Source: UMGS363 sp051881775 (GTDB taxonomy: Bacteria; Bacillota; Clostridia; Oscillospirales; Ruminococcaceae). From it: a DNA stretch of 64,000 nt. The stretch's first letter is position 1, and the number at the start of each line of letters is the position of its first letter. Position numbers and translations under genes: made by a program. Positions 8,089 through 17,212 of this stretch are shown here, one piece after another. A model generated the notes under the pieces. That model had not been told where the DNA came from. It searched no databases and saw only the letters and a list, made by a program, of their open reading frames with translations. The stretch lies in assembly GCA_051881775.1 (NCBI GenBank), contig JBJEQN010000122.1:1-64000 (forward strand), read 5' to 3'.

Positions 8089-9102
8089 ATGAAAAGAACG
8101 GCTTTTATTCCGGTGCTTTTGGCGTTTCTGCTTTCCGCCTGCGGTTCGTGGGAAGAAGCCGGTATGCTTACAGAACTGACGGAGACCGTAAGTTTTATGA
8201 CGGAAACTGACGGAAAAACGGGGGAAAGGTCGGAAACCGCCTCGGAAAAATCGGAAAACTCCGAAAAATCGGCGGAAACTTCGGAAACAACTTCGGAAAC
8301 GGAGGACGAAAAGTCTTATTCCGTGAAAACCGAGACTTCCGTTTCTGCGGAAAAGACGGAATATATCAACTTGCCGCCCGTTACAGAGCATACCGCTCCC
8401 GAAATACCCTTCAGCTTTGATTTTGACAGCATGGAAACTCTTACCGACGAGCAGATAATTGAGCTTTCGCAGCTTGATCCCCGTTCTGAAGATGTGATAG
8501 AAGACTACACCGTTATTGACGATATGGGAGTACCCTTTGCAGGCAGCTTTGATATAATGATCGTGCCGGAGGGCGTGGACTTTGAAGCATACTGTGCCGA
8601 TGAGAAGAACTATCCCATGAGTTATGACGAGTACGAAAACGGCGTTATTGAAAAGCTGGGGGAGAACGACATTTATTCGGAGTGGAGCAATACCTATACC
8701 GAGATACGCAGCTTTTACGAGAATGATGTTCTTACTGCATCGTATATCGACCGTGCTTACAGACGTATTTTTATGAAGAATTTTACGGAACGTGACGGCG
8801 CAAGGTTCTACACGGGAGAAATGACGTCGGAAAGCGTTAAGGAAAACTTTGATATTTTGTCCGTGAAGGAGTACGGGAACAAGCTCTGCCGCAAGGTAAC
8901 GGAAACTGACGACAGCTTTGTTTATGAATATTATAATATTTATATCGTAGGCGGAGATTGGGGTCTGAACGATACAGCGGTGCTTGGCAGATACAGTTAC
9001 ACGGTATCAAAGTCGGACGGTTCATTCAATGCCGAGCCGTATTTAGAATGGAAAACAAGTGCGGAGATTTTCGGTTCTGCTGTCTACCTTAATATTGAAT
9101 GA
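8089..9102 (+). CDS. Putative lipoprotein with Ser/Glu/Thr-rich linker
   Basis: About 337 residues. The ATG at 8089 follows GGAGGGACAGT and gives a lipoprotein signal (MKRTAFIPVLLAFLLSAC) with lipobox LSAC. Residues ~25-95 are an acidic low-complexity linker built from SE, SEKSEN and ETSETTSE units, probably spanning the cell wall. The rest is a globular domain of unknown family (DSMETLTDEQIIELSQLDP onward). It is 17 bp upstream of the CapA-like lipoprotein gene, so the two are probably cotranscribed. The role is not known. Confidence 0.75.
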   Translation: MKRTAFIPVLLAFLLSACGSWEEAGMLTELTETVSFMTETDGKTGERSETASEKSENSEKSAETSETTSETEDEKSYSVKTETSVSAEKTEYINLPPVTEHTAPEIPFSFDFDSMETLTDEQIIELSQLDPRSEDVIEDYTVIDDMGVPFAGSFDIMIVPEGVDFEAYCADEKNYPMSYDEYENGVIEKLGENDIYSEWSNTYTEIRSFYENDVLTASYIDRAYRRIFMKNFTERDGARFYTGEMTSESVKENFDILSVKEYGNKLCRKVTETDDSFVYEYYNIYIVGGDWGLNDTAVLGRYSYTVSKSDGSFNAEPYLEWKTSAEIFGSAVYLNIE

Positions 9103-9119
9103 TAAAAAGAGGGGTCATT

Positions 9120-10403
9120 ATGAAAAAGAAACTAACGTTATGTCTTGCTTCGGCGTTAATTGCCGCTGCACTCACAGGCTGCGGCGAGGAAGAAGCGGTG
9201 CAGGTAAATGTGATACTGCCCGAAGAAGGAACGGTCTATTCCGCCGCTGAGGAAAGCGCACTTCCCGTCGGGGGAGATGCAGAGGAAACAACGACTGCGG
9301 CAACGACTGCGGAAACCACAACTGTGACCACCGAGCCGCCGGAAGTGTGGGAAACCGTCAGCTTTGCGGCAACGGGGGATAACCTTATCCATTCCAGCAT
9401 TTACAAGCAGGCGGCTGCACGTTCCACAGACGGCGGCTACGATTTCGCCTATGCTTATGAGAACGTCACAAGCCTTATCGAAGAAGCGGACATTGCGGTG
9501 ATAAATCAGGAAACTCTTATTTGCAACGATCAGTTTGAGCCGTCCACTTACCCCTGCTTCAATTCTCCCACGGCGCTGGGCAACCATATGATTGACATCG
9601 GCTTTGACGTTTTCACCATTGCAAACAATCACACTCTTGACAAGGGTGTAAGCGGTCTGAACGCCTGCCTTGACTACTGGGCAACAAAGGATGTTACCGT
9701 TGCAGGCGCTTACAGAAACGCCGAGGACAAAGCCAATATCCGCACCAACGAAGTAAACGGCGTGACCTTCTCCTACCTTTCCTATACCGAGAGCCTTAAC
9801 GGTCTGCGCCTGCCCGAGGGTTCGGAGCTTGTTATAGGTGATGCACTTGACATTGACGGAATGAAAGCGGATATAAAGGCTGCGGAGGAAATTTCCGATG
9901 TTTGCATAGTATCGCTTCACTGGGGCGTTGAAAATTCCGATGTTATAAGCGATTATCAGCGCACAACGGCGAAAATTCTTGCGGAAGCCGGAGCGGACGT
10001 TATAATAGGAAACCATCCCCACGTTCTTCGTGACATTGAAATGATAGAACGTGAGGACGGTTCAAAGGCGCTGTGCGCATATTCACTTGGCAATTTTATT
10101 TCCGCCCAGAGCGTGGGACAGAATCTTATCGGGGGAGTGCTGCAGTTTAACGTAAGCGCCCTTGTTTCGGGGGAAGAAGAGGCGCAGCCTGTCATCTCCG
10201 ATGTTAAGCTGATACCCATAGTTACCCATTATGACGGAAACTACTCCAACGTCCGCATTTATCAGCTGTCACAGTACACTCCCGAGCTTGCAGCTTCTCA
10301 CGGCGTAAATTCCATGAGCGTTTTCGGCTACGACTACATATTTAACGTTCTCGAGAAAAATATCAGTCCGGAGTATCTTGTTCTGCCGGAAAAAACAGCG
10401 TGA
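9120..10403 (+). CDS. CapA-family lipoprotein (PGA_cap metallophosphatase-like)
   Basis: A lipoprotein with signal MKKKLTLCLASALIAAALTGC and a Thr/Glu-rich linker to ~residue 75. A PGA_cap/CapA domain follows with the expected motifs: FAATGDNLIH, INQETLI, TIANNHTLDKG, VSLHWGVE and IIGNHPHV. The domain is a calcineurin-like metallophosphatase relative best known from poly-gamma-glutamate capsule synthesis. In many Firmicutes such proteins occur alone and their substrate is unproven. The ATG at 9120 follows AAAAGAGGGG. Its last 41 bp overlap, tail to tail, the end of the histidine kinase gene on the other strand. Confidence 0.88.
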   Translation: MKKKLTLCLASALIAAALTGCGEEEAVQVNVILPEEGTVYSAAEESALPVGGDAEETTTAATTAETTTVTTEPPEVWETVSFAATGDNLIHSSIYKQAAARSTDGGYDFAYAYENVTSLIEEADIAVINQETLICNDQFEPSTYPCFNSPTALGNHMIDIGFDVFTIANNHTLDKGVSGLNACLDYWATKDVTVAGAYRNAEDKANIRTNEVNGVTFSYLSYTESLNGLRLPEGSELVIGDALDIDGMKADIKAAEEISDVCIVSLHWGVENSDVISDYQRTTAKILAEAGADVIIGNHPHVLRDIEMIEREDGSKALCAYSLGNFISAQSVGQNLIGGVLQFNVSALVSGEEEAQPVISDVKLIPIVTHYDGNYSNVRIYQLSQYTPELAASHGVNSMSVFGYDYIFNVLEKNISPEYLVLPEKTA

Positions 10404-11265
10404 TAAACAGCTTTTGTTCACGGTATTCAGCGTTAATACTGCCGTTCATACTTTCGGTAAGCCGCTTTGCAATGGAAAGACCAAGTCCCGTTGAATTGCG
10501 GCTTGCTTCAACGGTATAAAAACGGTCAAAAAGCCTGCCCGTCATAACGGAGTTCAGGCTTTTTGCTGTGTTTGAAAATTGGACGGTGCCGTTTTCGTAA
10601 ATTTTCACGGAGAAATCACCGCTGCTGTATTTTGCGCCGTTGCTTATGATGTTTGAGAATATCCTGTTCAGCGCCGTTCTGTCAAGGATGCGGAAAACAG
10701 GCTCCTCGGGGAGAGTTATTTCGGGAGTTATGCCCTTCTCCTTGAATTCACCGTAAAAGGACAGCAGCGTTTCCTCCAGAGCGGCGCAGATGTCCGTTTT
10801 TTCCGGCTTAAGCTCCCTTGAGGAGGTCACCACCGAGTAGCTGAAAAGCTCGCCCGTAAGCTGCCGCAGCGATTCGGTTCGGTTCTTTATAAAAGCAAGA
10901 TAACGCCTTGCATTTTCGGACATTTCTTCCTTTTCAAGCAGGTCAAGATAACCGCATATTGCCGTCAGAGGGGTGCGCAGGTCGTGGGAAATATTTGTAA
11001 CGGCTTCTTTCAGTTCAAGGTCACCGTGACGGCAGCGCAGACGTTCTTCACGCAGCTGTTTAAGCTGAACGTTCAGGTCTGCCGCAAGAGCGCACATATC
11101 CCTGTCGCTGCTTGAAATATCAATGAGCGTGTTGGTGTCCGCCGAAAGTCTTTCCGCAAGCTTTTCCCGTATCTCCCTTGCGGAGCGTTTCATATTATAA
11201 ATTTTTATCAGCAGGATAATTACCGCTGCGGAAAGCACGGCGCAAAGACATATCAGCAAAAACAC
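10363..11265 (-). CDS. Sensor histidine kinase with single membrane segment
   Basis: 300 residues. One N-terminal transmembrane helix (residues ~1-24) has no extracellular domain. A HisKA segment with H-box SHDLRTPLTAICGYLDLL lies near residue 95, and a HATPase_c domain follows with N-box (IISNGAKYS) and G-box (STGLGLSIAKRL). The absence of a sensing domain is typical of kinases that read the state of a partner ABC transporter. It is the last gene of a four-gene unit (response regulator, ATPase, permease, kinase), 12 bp after the permease. This layout is common for peptide-antibiotic or lantibiotic resistance, but the signal cannot be seen here. Confidence 0.9.
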   Translation of the reverse strand: MFLLICLCAVLSAAVIILLIKIYNMKRSAREIREKLAERLSADTNTLIDISSSDRDMCALAADLNVQLKQLREERLRCRHGDLELKEAVTNISHDLRTPLTAICGYLDLLEKEEMSENARRYLAFIKNRTESLRQLTGELFSYSVVTSSRELKPEKTDICAALEETLLSFYGEFKEKGITPEITLPEEPVFRILDRTALNRIFSNIISNGAKYSSGDFSVKIYENGTVQFSNTAKSLNSVMTGRLFDRFYTVEASRNSTGLGLSIAKRLTESMNGSINAEYREQKLFITLFFPAEQDTPD

Positions 11266-11277
11266 CCTATCAGCTCC

Positions 11278-12111
11278 TTATTTCAAGTCTTTATTTTTGA
11301 AGATCAGCGCTCCGCCGGAAACAGCAGCGGAAGAGATCAATAACGAACAAAGCGGAATACGCCACAGGTTCTTCGCATTATAATAAGTTATCTGCCATGC
11401 CTGCCCCGACGGAAGAATGTCGTATAAAAGCTCAAGAAATGAACGGTATGCGCCCTTTGGGTATCTTGGATTAAGGACAGGCTCTTCCGTCATTCCGACG
11501 CCTGCTATAAAACGTTGGGTATATTCCGGCAGATTAAGCGCCTGATAAACGATGACCGTTATCCATATGATAAGGAGCACGGAGAACAGGCACAGAGCTG
11601 CGGCAGATGTCGGATTAGCAATGTTTACGGTAATAAGACAGAATATAGAAACACATACTGCGGTCAGAAGAATACCGCACAGCAGATATATTGTGATCTC
11701 GCCGTATTTCCTTTCATATTTTCCCTCACATAGCTTTCCTGTAAGAATTCCAAGGGGTACGGAAGAAAGAATGTATGCAGCGCACATTGCGAAGCCTGCA
11801 GCGATGCAGGTCATAACCTCGGAAAGGTAAACCGCTGTTCTTGAAAAGCCTGCGGTCAGCTTATTTCTGATAGTACCGTATTTGTTTTCGCTGCCATTAA
11901 GGGTGCTGCATAATACGGCGCATAATACGCATACAGGTATAATAAAGCCTGTAAAGCATTTTTCGGTAACAGGAACGATATTGTACTTTTTGCTGTCAGA
12001 ATATATGGAAAAAGCCGTTACTGCTCCGTATATAAACATTCCCGCAATACAAAGACGGAACAAATTATCCTTCCAAAGCCTTGCAAAATTTGCTCTTAAC
12101 AGCTTACTCAT
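11278..12111 (-). CDS. ABC transporter permease
   Basis: About 277 residues with six hydrophobic segments, of the ABC2/BcrB-like type. I start it at ATG 12111 (MSKLLRANFARLWKDNLF), because GGGAGGCGGCAGGA lies just upstream. The reading frame extends to 12162 but would overlap the ATPase gene further. The start overlaps the ATPase stop by 8 bp, indicating translational coupling. With the ATPase it would form the membrane channel of an exporter or self-protection transporter. The substrate is unknown. Confidence 0.85.
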   Translation of the reverse strand: MSKLLRANFARLWKDNLFRLCIAGMFIYGAVTAFSIYSDSKKYNIVPVTEKCFTGFIIPVCVLCAVLCSTLNGSENKYGTIRNKLTAGFSRTAVYLSEVMTCIAAGFAMCAAYILSSVPLGILTGKLCEGKYERKYGEITIYLLCGILLTAVCVSIFCLITVNIANPTSAAALCLFSVLLIIWITVIVYQALNLPEYTQRFIAGVGMTEEPVLNPRYPKGAYRSFLELLYDILPSGQAWQITYYNAKNLWRIPLCSLLISSAAVSGGALIFKNKDLK

Positions 12112-13018
12112 TCCTGCCGCCTCCCACAAGTCCCATAAAGTAGCTTTCAAGACTCTCGTCATGCTCGCTTACAGAAATGACCTCGCAGTTTTCCTTTTCA
12201 AGGGCAAGGGTAAGCTGCGAAATATTTATTCTGGCGTAAATATCCGCCGTGCTGTCCGAAAGTATCTTGTATTCGGTGTTCATTCCGTCAAGAACTCTTG
12301 CAAGAGCCTTCACATCGCTTACCTGCACACGCATACACTTCCTGCAAGCCGCTTCAAGCTCCTCTGCGCTCATTTCCTTGATGATGCGTCCGCCGTCAAT
12401 GAAGCCGTAATGCGTGGCAAGCCTTGAAAGCTCGTCAAGGATATGGCTTGAAATAAGTACGGTTATCTGCCGCTCACGGTTAAGCTTTAAAATAAGCTCT
12501 CTTATTTCGATTATTCCCTGTGGGTCAAGTCCGTTTATCGGCTCGTCCAGCACAAGAAGGTCGGGGTCTCCGACAAGTGCGACCGCAATGCCAAGCCTTT
12601 GCCTCATTCCGAGGGAAAAATCCTTTGCTTTTTTCCTACCCGTGTTTTCCAGACCCACCAGCTTCAGCAGCTCGGGTATACCGTCAAAAGAGGGAAGACC
12701 CAGTATCATATACTGCTGCCTGAGATTGTCCTCTGCGGTCATGTCAAGGTATACCGCAGGCGTTTCCACCACCGCTCCCATGCGGCGGCGTGAAGCTGAA
12801 ATGCCCCTGTCGCTGTTTTTTACGCCGTAAATGGCATATTCCCCCGATGTGGGAGCCTGAAGTCCGCAGATAATGCGGATAAGAGTGGTCTTACCTGCGC
12901 CGTTCCTGCCAACAAAGCCGTAGATAGAGCCTTTGGGAACGTGCATAGACAGACCGTTAAGCGCCTTGAAGTGCTTATAATGCTTGCAGAGTGAATCTGC
13001 GGTCAAAACATATTCCAT
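12104..13018 (-). CDS. ABC transporter ATP-binding protein (BcrA/antibiotic-export type)
   Basis: 304 residues. Walker A is GRNGAGKT (near residue 37), the signature FSLGMRQRLGIA (near residue 133), and Walker B LLVLDEPINGLDP, with H-loop SSHILDEL. The C-terminal ~85 residues form the accessory domain seen in BcrA/lantibiotic-protection ATPases. It is the first transporter gene of the unit and is coupled to the permease. The gap to the response regulator upstream (161 bp) contains an inverted purine repeat, so the transporter genes may have their own regulation. Confidence 0.92.
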   Translation of the reverse strand: MEYVLTADSLCKHYKHFKALNGLSMHVPKGSIYGFVGRNGAGKTTLIRIICGLQAPTSGEYAIYGVKNSDRGISASRRRMGAVVETPAVYLDMTAEDNLRQQYMILGLPSFDGIPELLKLVGLENTGRKKAKDFSLGMRQRLGIAVALVGDPDLLVLDEPINGLDPQGIIEIRELILKLNRERQITVLISSHILDELSRLATHYGFIDGGRIIKEMSAEELEAACRKCMRVQVSDVKALARVLDGMNTEYKILSDSTADIYARINISQLTLALEKENCEVISVSEHDESLESYFMGLVGGGRNE

Positions 13019-13117
13019 TTGAAATTCCTCCTTTTCTTAACTGTAAAACAGTATAACACCCGTCAGTTAAGAAAACGGTAAAGAAAAGAGTTAAGGTTTG
13101 GTTAAGATTAAGTATAG

Positions 13118-13179
13118 TGTGAAGTGTGGAGAGTGAAGAGTGGAGTTGTGTAAAAACTTCACACTTCACTCTTCAAACT
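13118..13179. repeat. Purine/pyrimidine inverted repeat directly after response regulator stop
   Basis: GTGTGAAGTGTGGAGAGTGA faces ACTTCACACTTCACTCTTC across a short AT spacer, giving an imperfect inverted repeat. The GTGGAGAGTGAAGAGTGGAG word is identical to one at 7.8 kb. The repeat ends at the stop codon (13180) of the response regulator. The rest of the 13019-13179 gap is AT-rich and shows nothing else. Confidence 0.6.
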
Positions 13180-13836
13180 TCAAACTAATTTAAATCCTAT
13201 TCCCCATACAGATTCTATGTAGTCCTTGCCGGAGGCTTCTCTCAGCTTGCGGCGCAGGTTGCTGATATGCACTTTAAGGGAGCTTTCAACGCAGTCGGGG
13301 GTGTCCTCGCTTATCTTGTCCAGTATCGCAGACTTTGAGACCACCTGTGAGGGGTTGAGCATAAGCAGCTTTAGAATGGCGTATTCCGTTTTGGTGAGCC
13401 TGACAGCTGTTCCGCCTGCGGTGACCTCGTGAGTATCCGTGTTCAGAACAATATCGGAGAATTCAAGCATACGGGCGTTTCTGACCGCATTCTGCCGAAG
13501 CTGTACGGCAATACGGGCAAGCAGCTCCTGGGTATCAAAGGGCTTTGTGATGTAATCCGCCGCTCCGCCGAGAAGCAGCTCTACCTTGCTGCCGATATCC
13601 ACCTTGGCGCTCATAACTATAACGGGAATTCCGCTTATTTTCGTCAGTACCTCCTCGCCCGAAAGCCCGGGCATCATAAGGTCAAGAAGGATAAGGTCGG
13701 GCGCCCTCTGTGACAGCAGATACAGCGCCTCCGTTCCCGAATAGGCACGGATAACGCAGTAACCCTCCTTTGACAAAAGTTCTTCAAGCATATTTCCTAT
13801 GTGAATATCGTCGTCAATAACAGCAATAGTCTTCAT
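13180..13836 (-). CDS. OmpR/PhoB-family response regulator
   Basis: 218 residues. The receiver domain (1-115) has the acidic pocket (IDDD), phospho-acceptor Asp in LILLDLMMPGL (near residue 53), Ser/Thr in VIVMSAK, and Lys in DYITKPF. The C-terminal winged helix ends FKLV (RLTKTEYAILKLLM, then VHISNLRRKLR and WGIGFKL). It is probably phosphorylated by the single-helix kinase encoded three genes downstream and controls the ABC transporter between them. The ATG at 13836 follows AGAAAGGACAG. Confidence 0.93.
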   Translation of the reverse strand: MKTIAVIDDDIHIGNMLEELLSKEGYCVIRAYSGTEALYLLSQRAPDLILLDLMMPGLSGEEVLTKISGIPVIVMSAKVDIGSKVELLLGGAADYITKPFDTQELLARIAVQLRQNAVRNARMLEFSDIVLNTDTHEVTAGGTAVRLTKTEYAILKLLMLNPSQVVSKSAILDKISEDTPDCVESSLKVHISNLRRKLREASGKDYIESVWGIGFKLV

Positions 13837-13861
13837 TTTTCTGTCCTTTCTCTAAAACAAA

Positions 13862-14131
13862 GGGGCTGTTGCACGTTAATTAAAAAATTATAAAATTGCG
13901 GGCGGATAATATCCGCCCCTACATAAAACTGCATATTTTAGCGCATTTATCTTGTAGGGGCGGCTATCAGCCGCCCGTTTTTGTTATAAATTTATACTAA
14001 ACACCATTTAAAATATGGAAAAAATCAAGCCGACAATCTTGTAACTGTTGAAAACAGTTTTATATTGGATTTCGGCACAGATTTTTTCCTGTTTTTTATT
14101 GGTGTTTAGTATTATTAACGTGCAACAGCCA
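13862..14131. repeat. MITE-like element (outer) interrupted by a second MITE
   Basis: The ends GGCTGTTGCACGTTAAT (13864) and ATTAACGTGCAACAGCC (ending ~14130) are perfect inverted repeats. Inside are two GTAGGGG-type palindromes, GGGCGGATA-A-TATCCGCCC and GGGCGGCT-ATC-AGCCGCCC, separated by a ~50-bp spacer. An uninterrupted relative of this element lies at 35991-36142, which shows what was split. The 3' end lies 5 bp from the stop of the CPBP gene. Confidence 0.85.
13994..14113. repeat. Nested MITE inside the 13862-14131 element
   Basis: Terminal inverted repeats ATACTAAACACC (13994) and GGTGTTTAGTAT (ending 14112) continue inward with GGAAAAAATC-type matches. The insertion separates TTATAAATTT from ATTAACGTGC of the outer element, which are close together in the intact copy at 36 kb. 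Its right end (TTTTTTATTGGTGTTTAGTAT) is related to the element at 38961-39059 (TTTTTTATTGGTTTTAGCAT). Confidence 0.75.
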
Positions 14132-14136
14132 CCTTT

Positions 14137-15201
14137 TTATCTAATAAGTATTCGCAAAGCAGTTTCGGCAAACTCCGCCGCTTCTTCTATAGGCTCCACG
14201 CTTGTGCATAAGTCGAAAACGTAGATAGCCGTTATGATTATGATACCTGCGGAGGTGACCATTATGGGCAGAGTGCGCTTTTTGTGATATTCCGTGTACG
14301 GCGGCAGCTTTATGCCGTCATTTTTTACTATATAAATAAATCCGATAAGTCCGAGGACAAATTCAAGCGCCGAAACTATGTAATAAACCGGCTCGTAAAG
14401 TGCTTCGTCAAAATATGCCGCAAGGTCGGACACCGATGCCATGAAATTTACCGCCATATGGCATACTATAGCAGGAATAAGTGAATCCGATTCAATTGTA
14501 ACATATCCAAGCACAAGCCCAAGCAGCGTTGCCATTACCGCCTGATAAGGATTTCCGTGCATAAGTCCGAACATTACCGCAGAAAAAACGATGGCAAACC
14601 GCCTGCTTACCCTTGCGGTTTCTTTAAGCACAATTCCTCTGTAAAGCAGCTCTTCCGCTATGGGCGCAAGTATTACCGAGGAGAAAAGGTCCATTGCCGT
14701 TGTGGGTATATCCCTTTGCATCTCATAGTTAAGATCGGGCGTGTCCAGTCCCATTACCGTAAGAACGATGGAAACGCCGTATTCAAGGAACATTCCTATC
14801 TGATGAAAGAAAAACGCCGCAAGCACCGCTTTGCCGATAAAAGCTCCGCTTACCTTTTCCGTGCGGAACAGGCTTGATGTCTTTACCCTGTTTATTGCGT
14901 TGTAAACAAAGAATATTATTATCGAAGCAATGGCAGGGGCGCAGAACATTATTGAGGCTTCCGCAAAGCCTACAACCGCCGCTCCCGTTTCCTCGTTTAT
15001 CTCGTCTGTAATAAAATCGCCAAACCAAATGTACCCCATCATCGCCAGAGCGTACATAAAGATATACTGCGCCGTCAAAGCAATGCCGATACTGTTATAC
15101 AGCTTTCTTATGCGCTTTTTTTCCTCTCTGTCGGGGATAACGCTTCTTGGCTGCGGAGGGGGTGTGGGGCTGTAACCGTACTGTCCGTACATATACGCCA
15201 T
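14137..15201 (-). CDS. CPBP-family intramembrane metalloprotease
   Basis: 354 residues with about eight transmembrane helices. The CPBP (Rce1-like) motifs are EELLYRGIV (near residue 189), FGLMHGNPYQ, and a later histidine in VCHMAVNFM. In Gram-positives such proteins are linked to bacteriocin self-protection or membrane protein processing. The substrate here is unknown. The start ATG shares a nucleotide with the lexA stop (TAATG at 15201), so it is translationally coupled to lexA and would be expressed with it. A paralogue lies at 30596-31693. Confidence 0.88.
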   Translation of the reverse strand: MAYMYGQYGYSPTPPPQPRSVIPDREEKKRIRKLYNSIGIALTAQYIFMYALAMMGYIWFGDFITDEINEETGAAVVGFAEASIMFCAPAIASIIIFFVYNAINRVKTSSLFRTEKVSGAFIGKAVLAAFFFHQIGMFLEYGVSIVLTVMGLDTPDLNYEMQRDIPTTAMDLFSSVILAPIAEELLYRGIVLKETARVSRRFAIVFSAVMFGLMHGNPYQAVMATLLGLVLGYVTIESDSLIPAIVCHMAVNFMASVSDLAAYFDEALYEPVYYIVSALEFVLGLIGFIYIVKNDGIKLPPYTEYHKKRTLPIMVTSAGIIIITAIYVFDLCTSVEPIEEAAEFAETALRILIR

Positions 15202-15779
15202 TACAGATACCTCATTACAGCAACTATCCTGCCGATTATCTCACATTCGTCAACGATGATCGGGTCCATAGTGTCGTTTTCGGGCTGTAAGCGGTAGTGT
15301 CCGTCCTCCTTGTAGAAGGTCTTGACCGTTGCTTCCTCACCGTTCACAAGGGCTGCAACTATCTCGCCGTTCCTTGCCGCCCTGCATCTTTCAACAACAA
15401 CGATGTCGCCGTCAAGAATAGCGGCGTTTATCATGCTTTCGCCCCTTACCTTAAGGGCAAAAAGCTCTCCTGTGTAGTTCTTGTATTCGTGGAAATTGAT
15501 GAAATCGGTTATATCTTCAATTGCGGTGATAGGCTGACCTGCGGTGATAGTTCCCATAAGGGGTATCTTTGCCGCCCCCTTTCCTGCCAGCTTTATGGCA
15601 CGGTTGCAGCCGTCCACCTTTTCAAGAATTCCCTCGTCAACAAGGTTGTTTACATACCTTGCCGCAGTTGAAGTGGAGCGTATGCCCAAAGCAGCGCATA
15701 TCTCTCTTATAGAAGGGGGAATGCCCTCCTCGACACGCTCTTTTACAAACTCAAAAACTCTTCTTTCCTTGTCGTTCAT
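15201..15779 (-). CDS. lexA: LexA repressor
   Basis: 192 residues. The N-terminal winged helix (residues ~1-65, with IREICAALGIRSTSTAARYV) would bind SOS boxes. The Ala80-Gly81 cleavage site (TITAGQP) is followed by the S24 peptidase-like domain with Ser115 (GESM) and Lys153 (ATVK). All residues for RecA-stimulated self-cleavage are present. The ATG overlaps the murC stop (ATGA), and its own stop overlaps the CPBP start. I found no separate promoter or obvious SOS box directly upstream, because the upstream DNA is murC coding sequence. This is an unusual position for lexA. Confidence 0.95.
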   Translation of the reverse strand: MNDKERRVFEFVKERVEEGIPPSIREICAALGIRSTSTAARYVNNLVDEGILEKVDGCNRAIKLAGKGAAKIPLMGTITAGQPITAIEDITDFINFHEYKNYTGELFALKVRGESMINAAILDGDIVVVERCRAARNGEIVAALVNGEEATVKTFYKEDGHYRLQPENDTMDPIIVDECEIIGRIVAVMRYL

Positions 15780-17191
15780 ACGCTTCTCCTTTCTTCCAGC
15801 TTTTTCAGTATGAGCTTTGCCAGCTTGTTAACGTCGCCGCAGCCGAGCGTTACGATAAGGTCGCCGCTTTCAGCATTTTCAGCAGCGTAATCGGCGCAAA
15901 GCTCAAAATTCCTGTCGTGTTCTTCTTCCTCAAACCACACTGCTCCCTCAATTTTTTCCGCAAGAGCCTGTGTGTGTATGCCTATGGTGTTCTTTTCCCT
16001 TGACCCCATTATAGATGTAAGTACGACCTTGTCTGCAATGGACAGCGCCTTGGCAAAATCGTCAAGAAGCATTGCCGTCCGTGAGAAGGTGAAGGGCTGA
16101 TGCACCGCCCATAGCCGCTTGTAGCCAAGTTTTTTCGCCGCTTCAAGGGTAACGCTTATCTCCGCAGGGTGATGTCCGTAATCGTCAACCACCGTTACGC
16201 CGTCAATTTCGCCGTACTTTTCAAAACGCCTCTGCGCACCTCTGAAATCTTCAAGACCCTTCTTAACGTCCGCAGGCTCCGCACCTTCGTATATGGCAGC
16301 GGCAGCAGCGGCAACAGCGTTAAGAATGTTGTGCTCTCCGGGAACGTGTATGGTAAGCTCCGTGAGCCTTTCGCCCTTGTGCATAAGGTCAAATCTTGTT
16401 TCAAGACCGCTTATATGGCGGATATTTTCGGGGTACCAGTCGCAGGAAACGTCCTTGCCGAAGGTGATGATCTCGCACTTGCCGCCAAGTCCCTCCACGC
16501 ATTTCATTGAGTTTTCATCGCCGCCGTTGACAATGACCGCCTTTGAGGTCATTTCCGCAAATTTGCGGAAGGAGCGTATAATGTTGTCAAGGCTGCCGAA
16601 ATAGTCAAGATGGTCTGCGTCAACGTTGAGGATAACGCTTACATCGGGGGAAAGCTTAAGGAAATGATCCATAAACTCGCAGGCCTCGCAGACGAGAACG
16701 TCCGACTTTCCCGCAATTCCGCTGCCGTGGATAAGGGGGAGCTTGCCGCCGATAACAGCGCTGATGTCCATGCCCTTTTCTTTAAGTATCTGGGTTATCA
16801 TGGAAGTTGTGGTAGTCTTTCCGTGAGTGCCGCTTACGCATACAGCGTTTTCATAGCAGCCTGTGATGATGCCAAGCAGCTCACTTCTTTCAAGAACGGG
16901 AACACCGCTTGCCTTAGCCGCAATAAGCTCGGGATTGTCCGCCATAATTGCCGCCGTGTGAACGATAAGGTCGGCGCCAACTATATTTTCCGCCCTCTGA
17001 CCGAGATAAACGGGAATGCCCATGCTCCTTACCGCCTGAAGGGTGTCCGTTTCGTTGTTGTCCGAGCCTGTAAGGTAATAACCCCGTGAGTGGAGTATCT
17101 GGGCGAGGGGATACATACCCGAACCGCCTATACCTATAAAATGAATGTGCTTTTTTCCGTCTAAAACGGAGCCGTCAAATTTATCCAACAT
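15776..17191 (-). CDS. murC: UDP-N-acetylmuramate--L-alanine ligase
   Basis: 471 residues. MurC adds L-Ala to UDP-MurNAc with ATP, the first peptide step of peptidoglycan synthesis in the cytoplasm. Seen here are the N-terminal GIGGSGM nucleotide-binding turn (residues 20-26), the Mur ligase P-loop GTHGKTTTT (121-129), NVDADHLDYFG, and the C-terminal domain with DDYGHHPAEI. Length is normal. The start lies 21 bp after the LOR-family gene and the end overlaps lexA by 4 bp. Confidence 0.97.
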   Translation of the reverse strand: MLDKFDGSVLDGKKHIHFIGIGGSGMYPLAQILHSRGYYLTGSDNNETDTLQAVRSMGIPVYLGQRAENIVGADLIVHTAAIMADNPELIAAKASGVPVLERSELLGIITGCYENAVCVSGTHGKTTTTSMITQILKEKGMDISAVIGGKLPLIHGSGIAGKSDVLVCEACEFMDHFLKLSPDVSVILNVDADHLDYFGSLDNIIRSFRKFAEMTSKAVIVNGGDENSMKCVEGLGGKCEIITFGKDVSCDWYPENIRHISGLETRFDLMHKGERLTELTIHVPGEHNILNAVAAAAAAIYEGAEPADVKKGLEDFRGAQRRFEKYGEIDGVTVVDDYGHHPAEISVTLEAAKKLGYKRLWAVHQPFTFSRTAMLLDDFAKALSIADKVVLTSIMGSREKNTIGIHTQALAEKIEGAVWFEEEEHDRNFELCADYAAENAESGDLIVTLGCGDVNKLAKLILKKLEERRSV

Positions 17192-17212
17192 AATTAACGC
17201 CTTTCTGTATTA

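Noticed and set aside
9156..10022. Long open frame on the minus strand opposite the CapA-like gene (288 codons)
   Set aside because: No ribosome site, no recognisable protein, and the plus-strand frame has clear CapA motifs; it is a shadow caused by codon bias.
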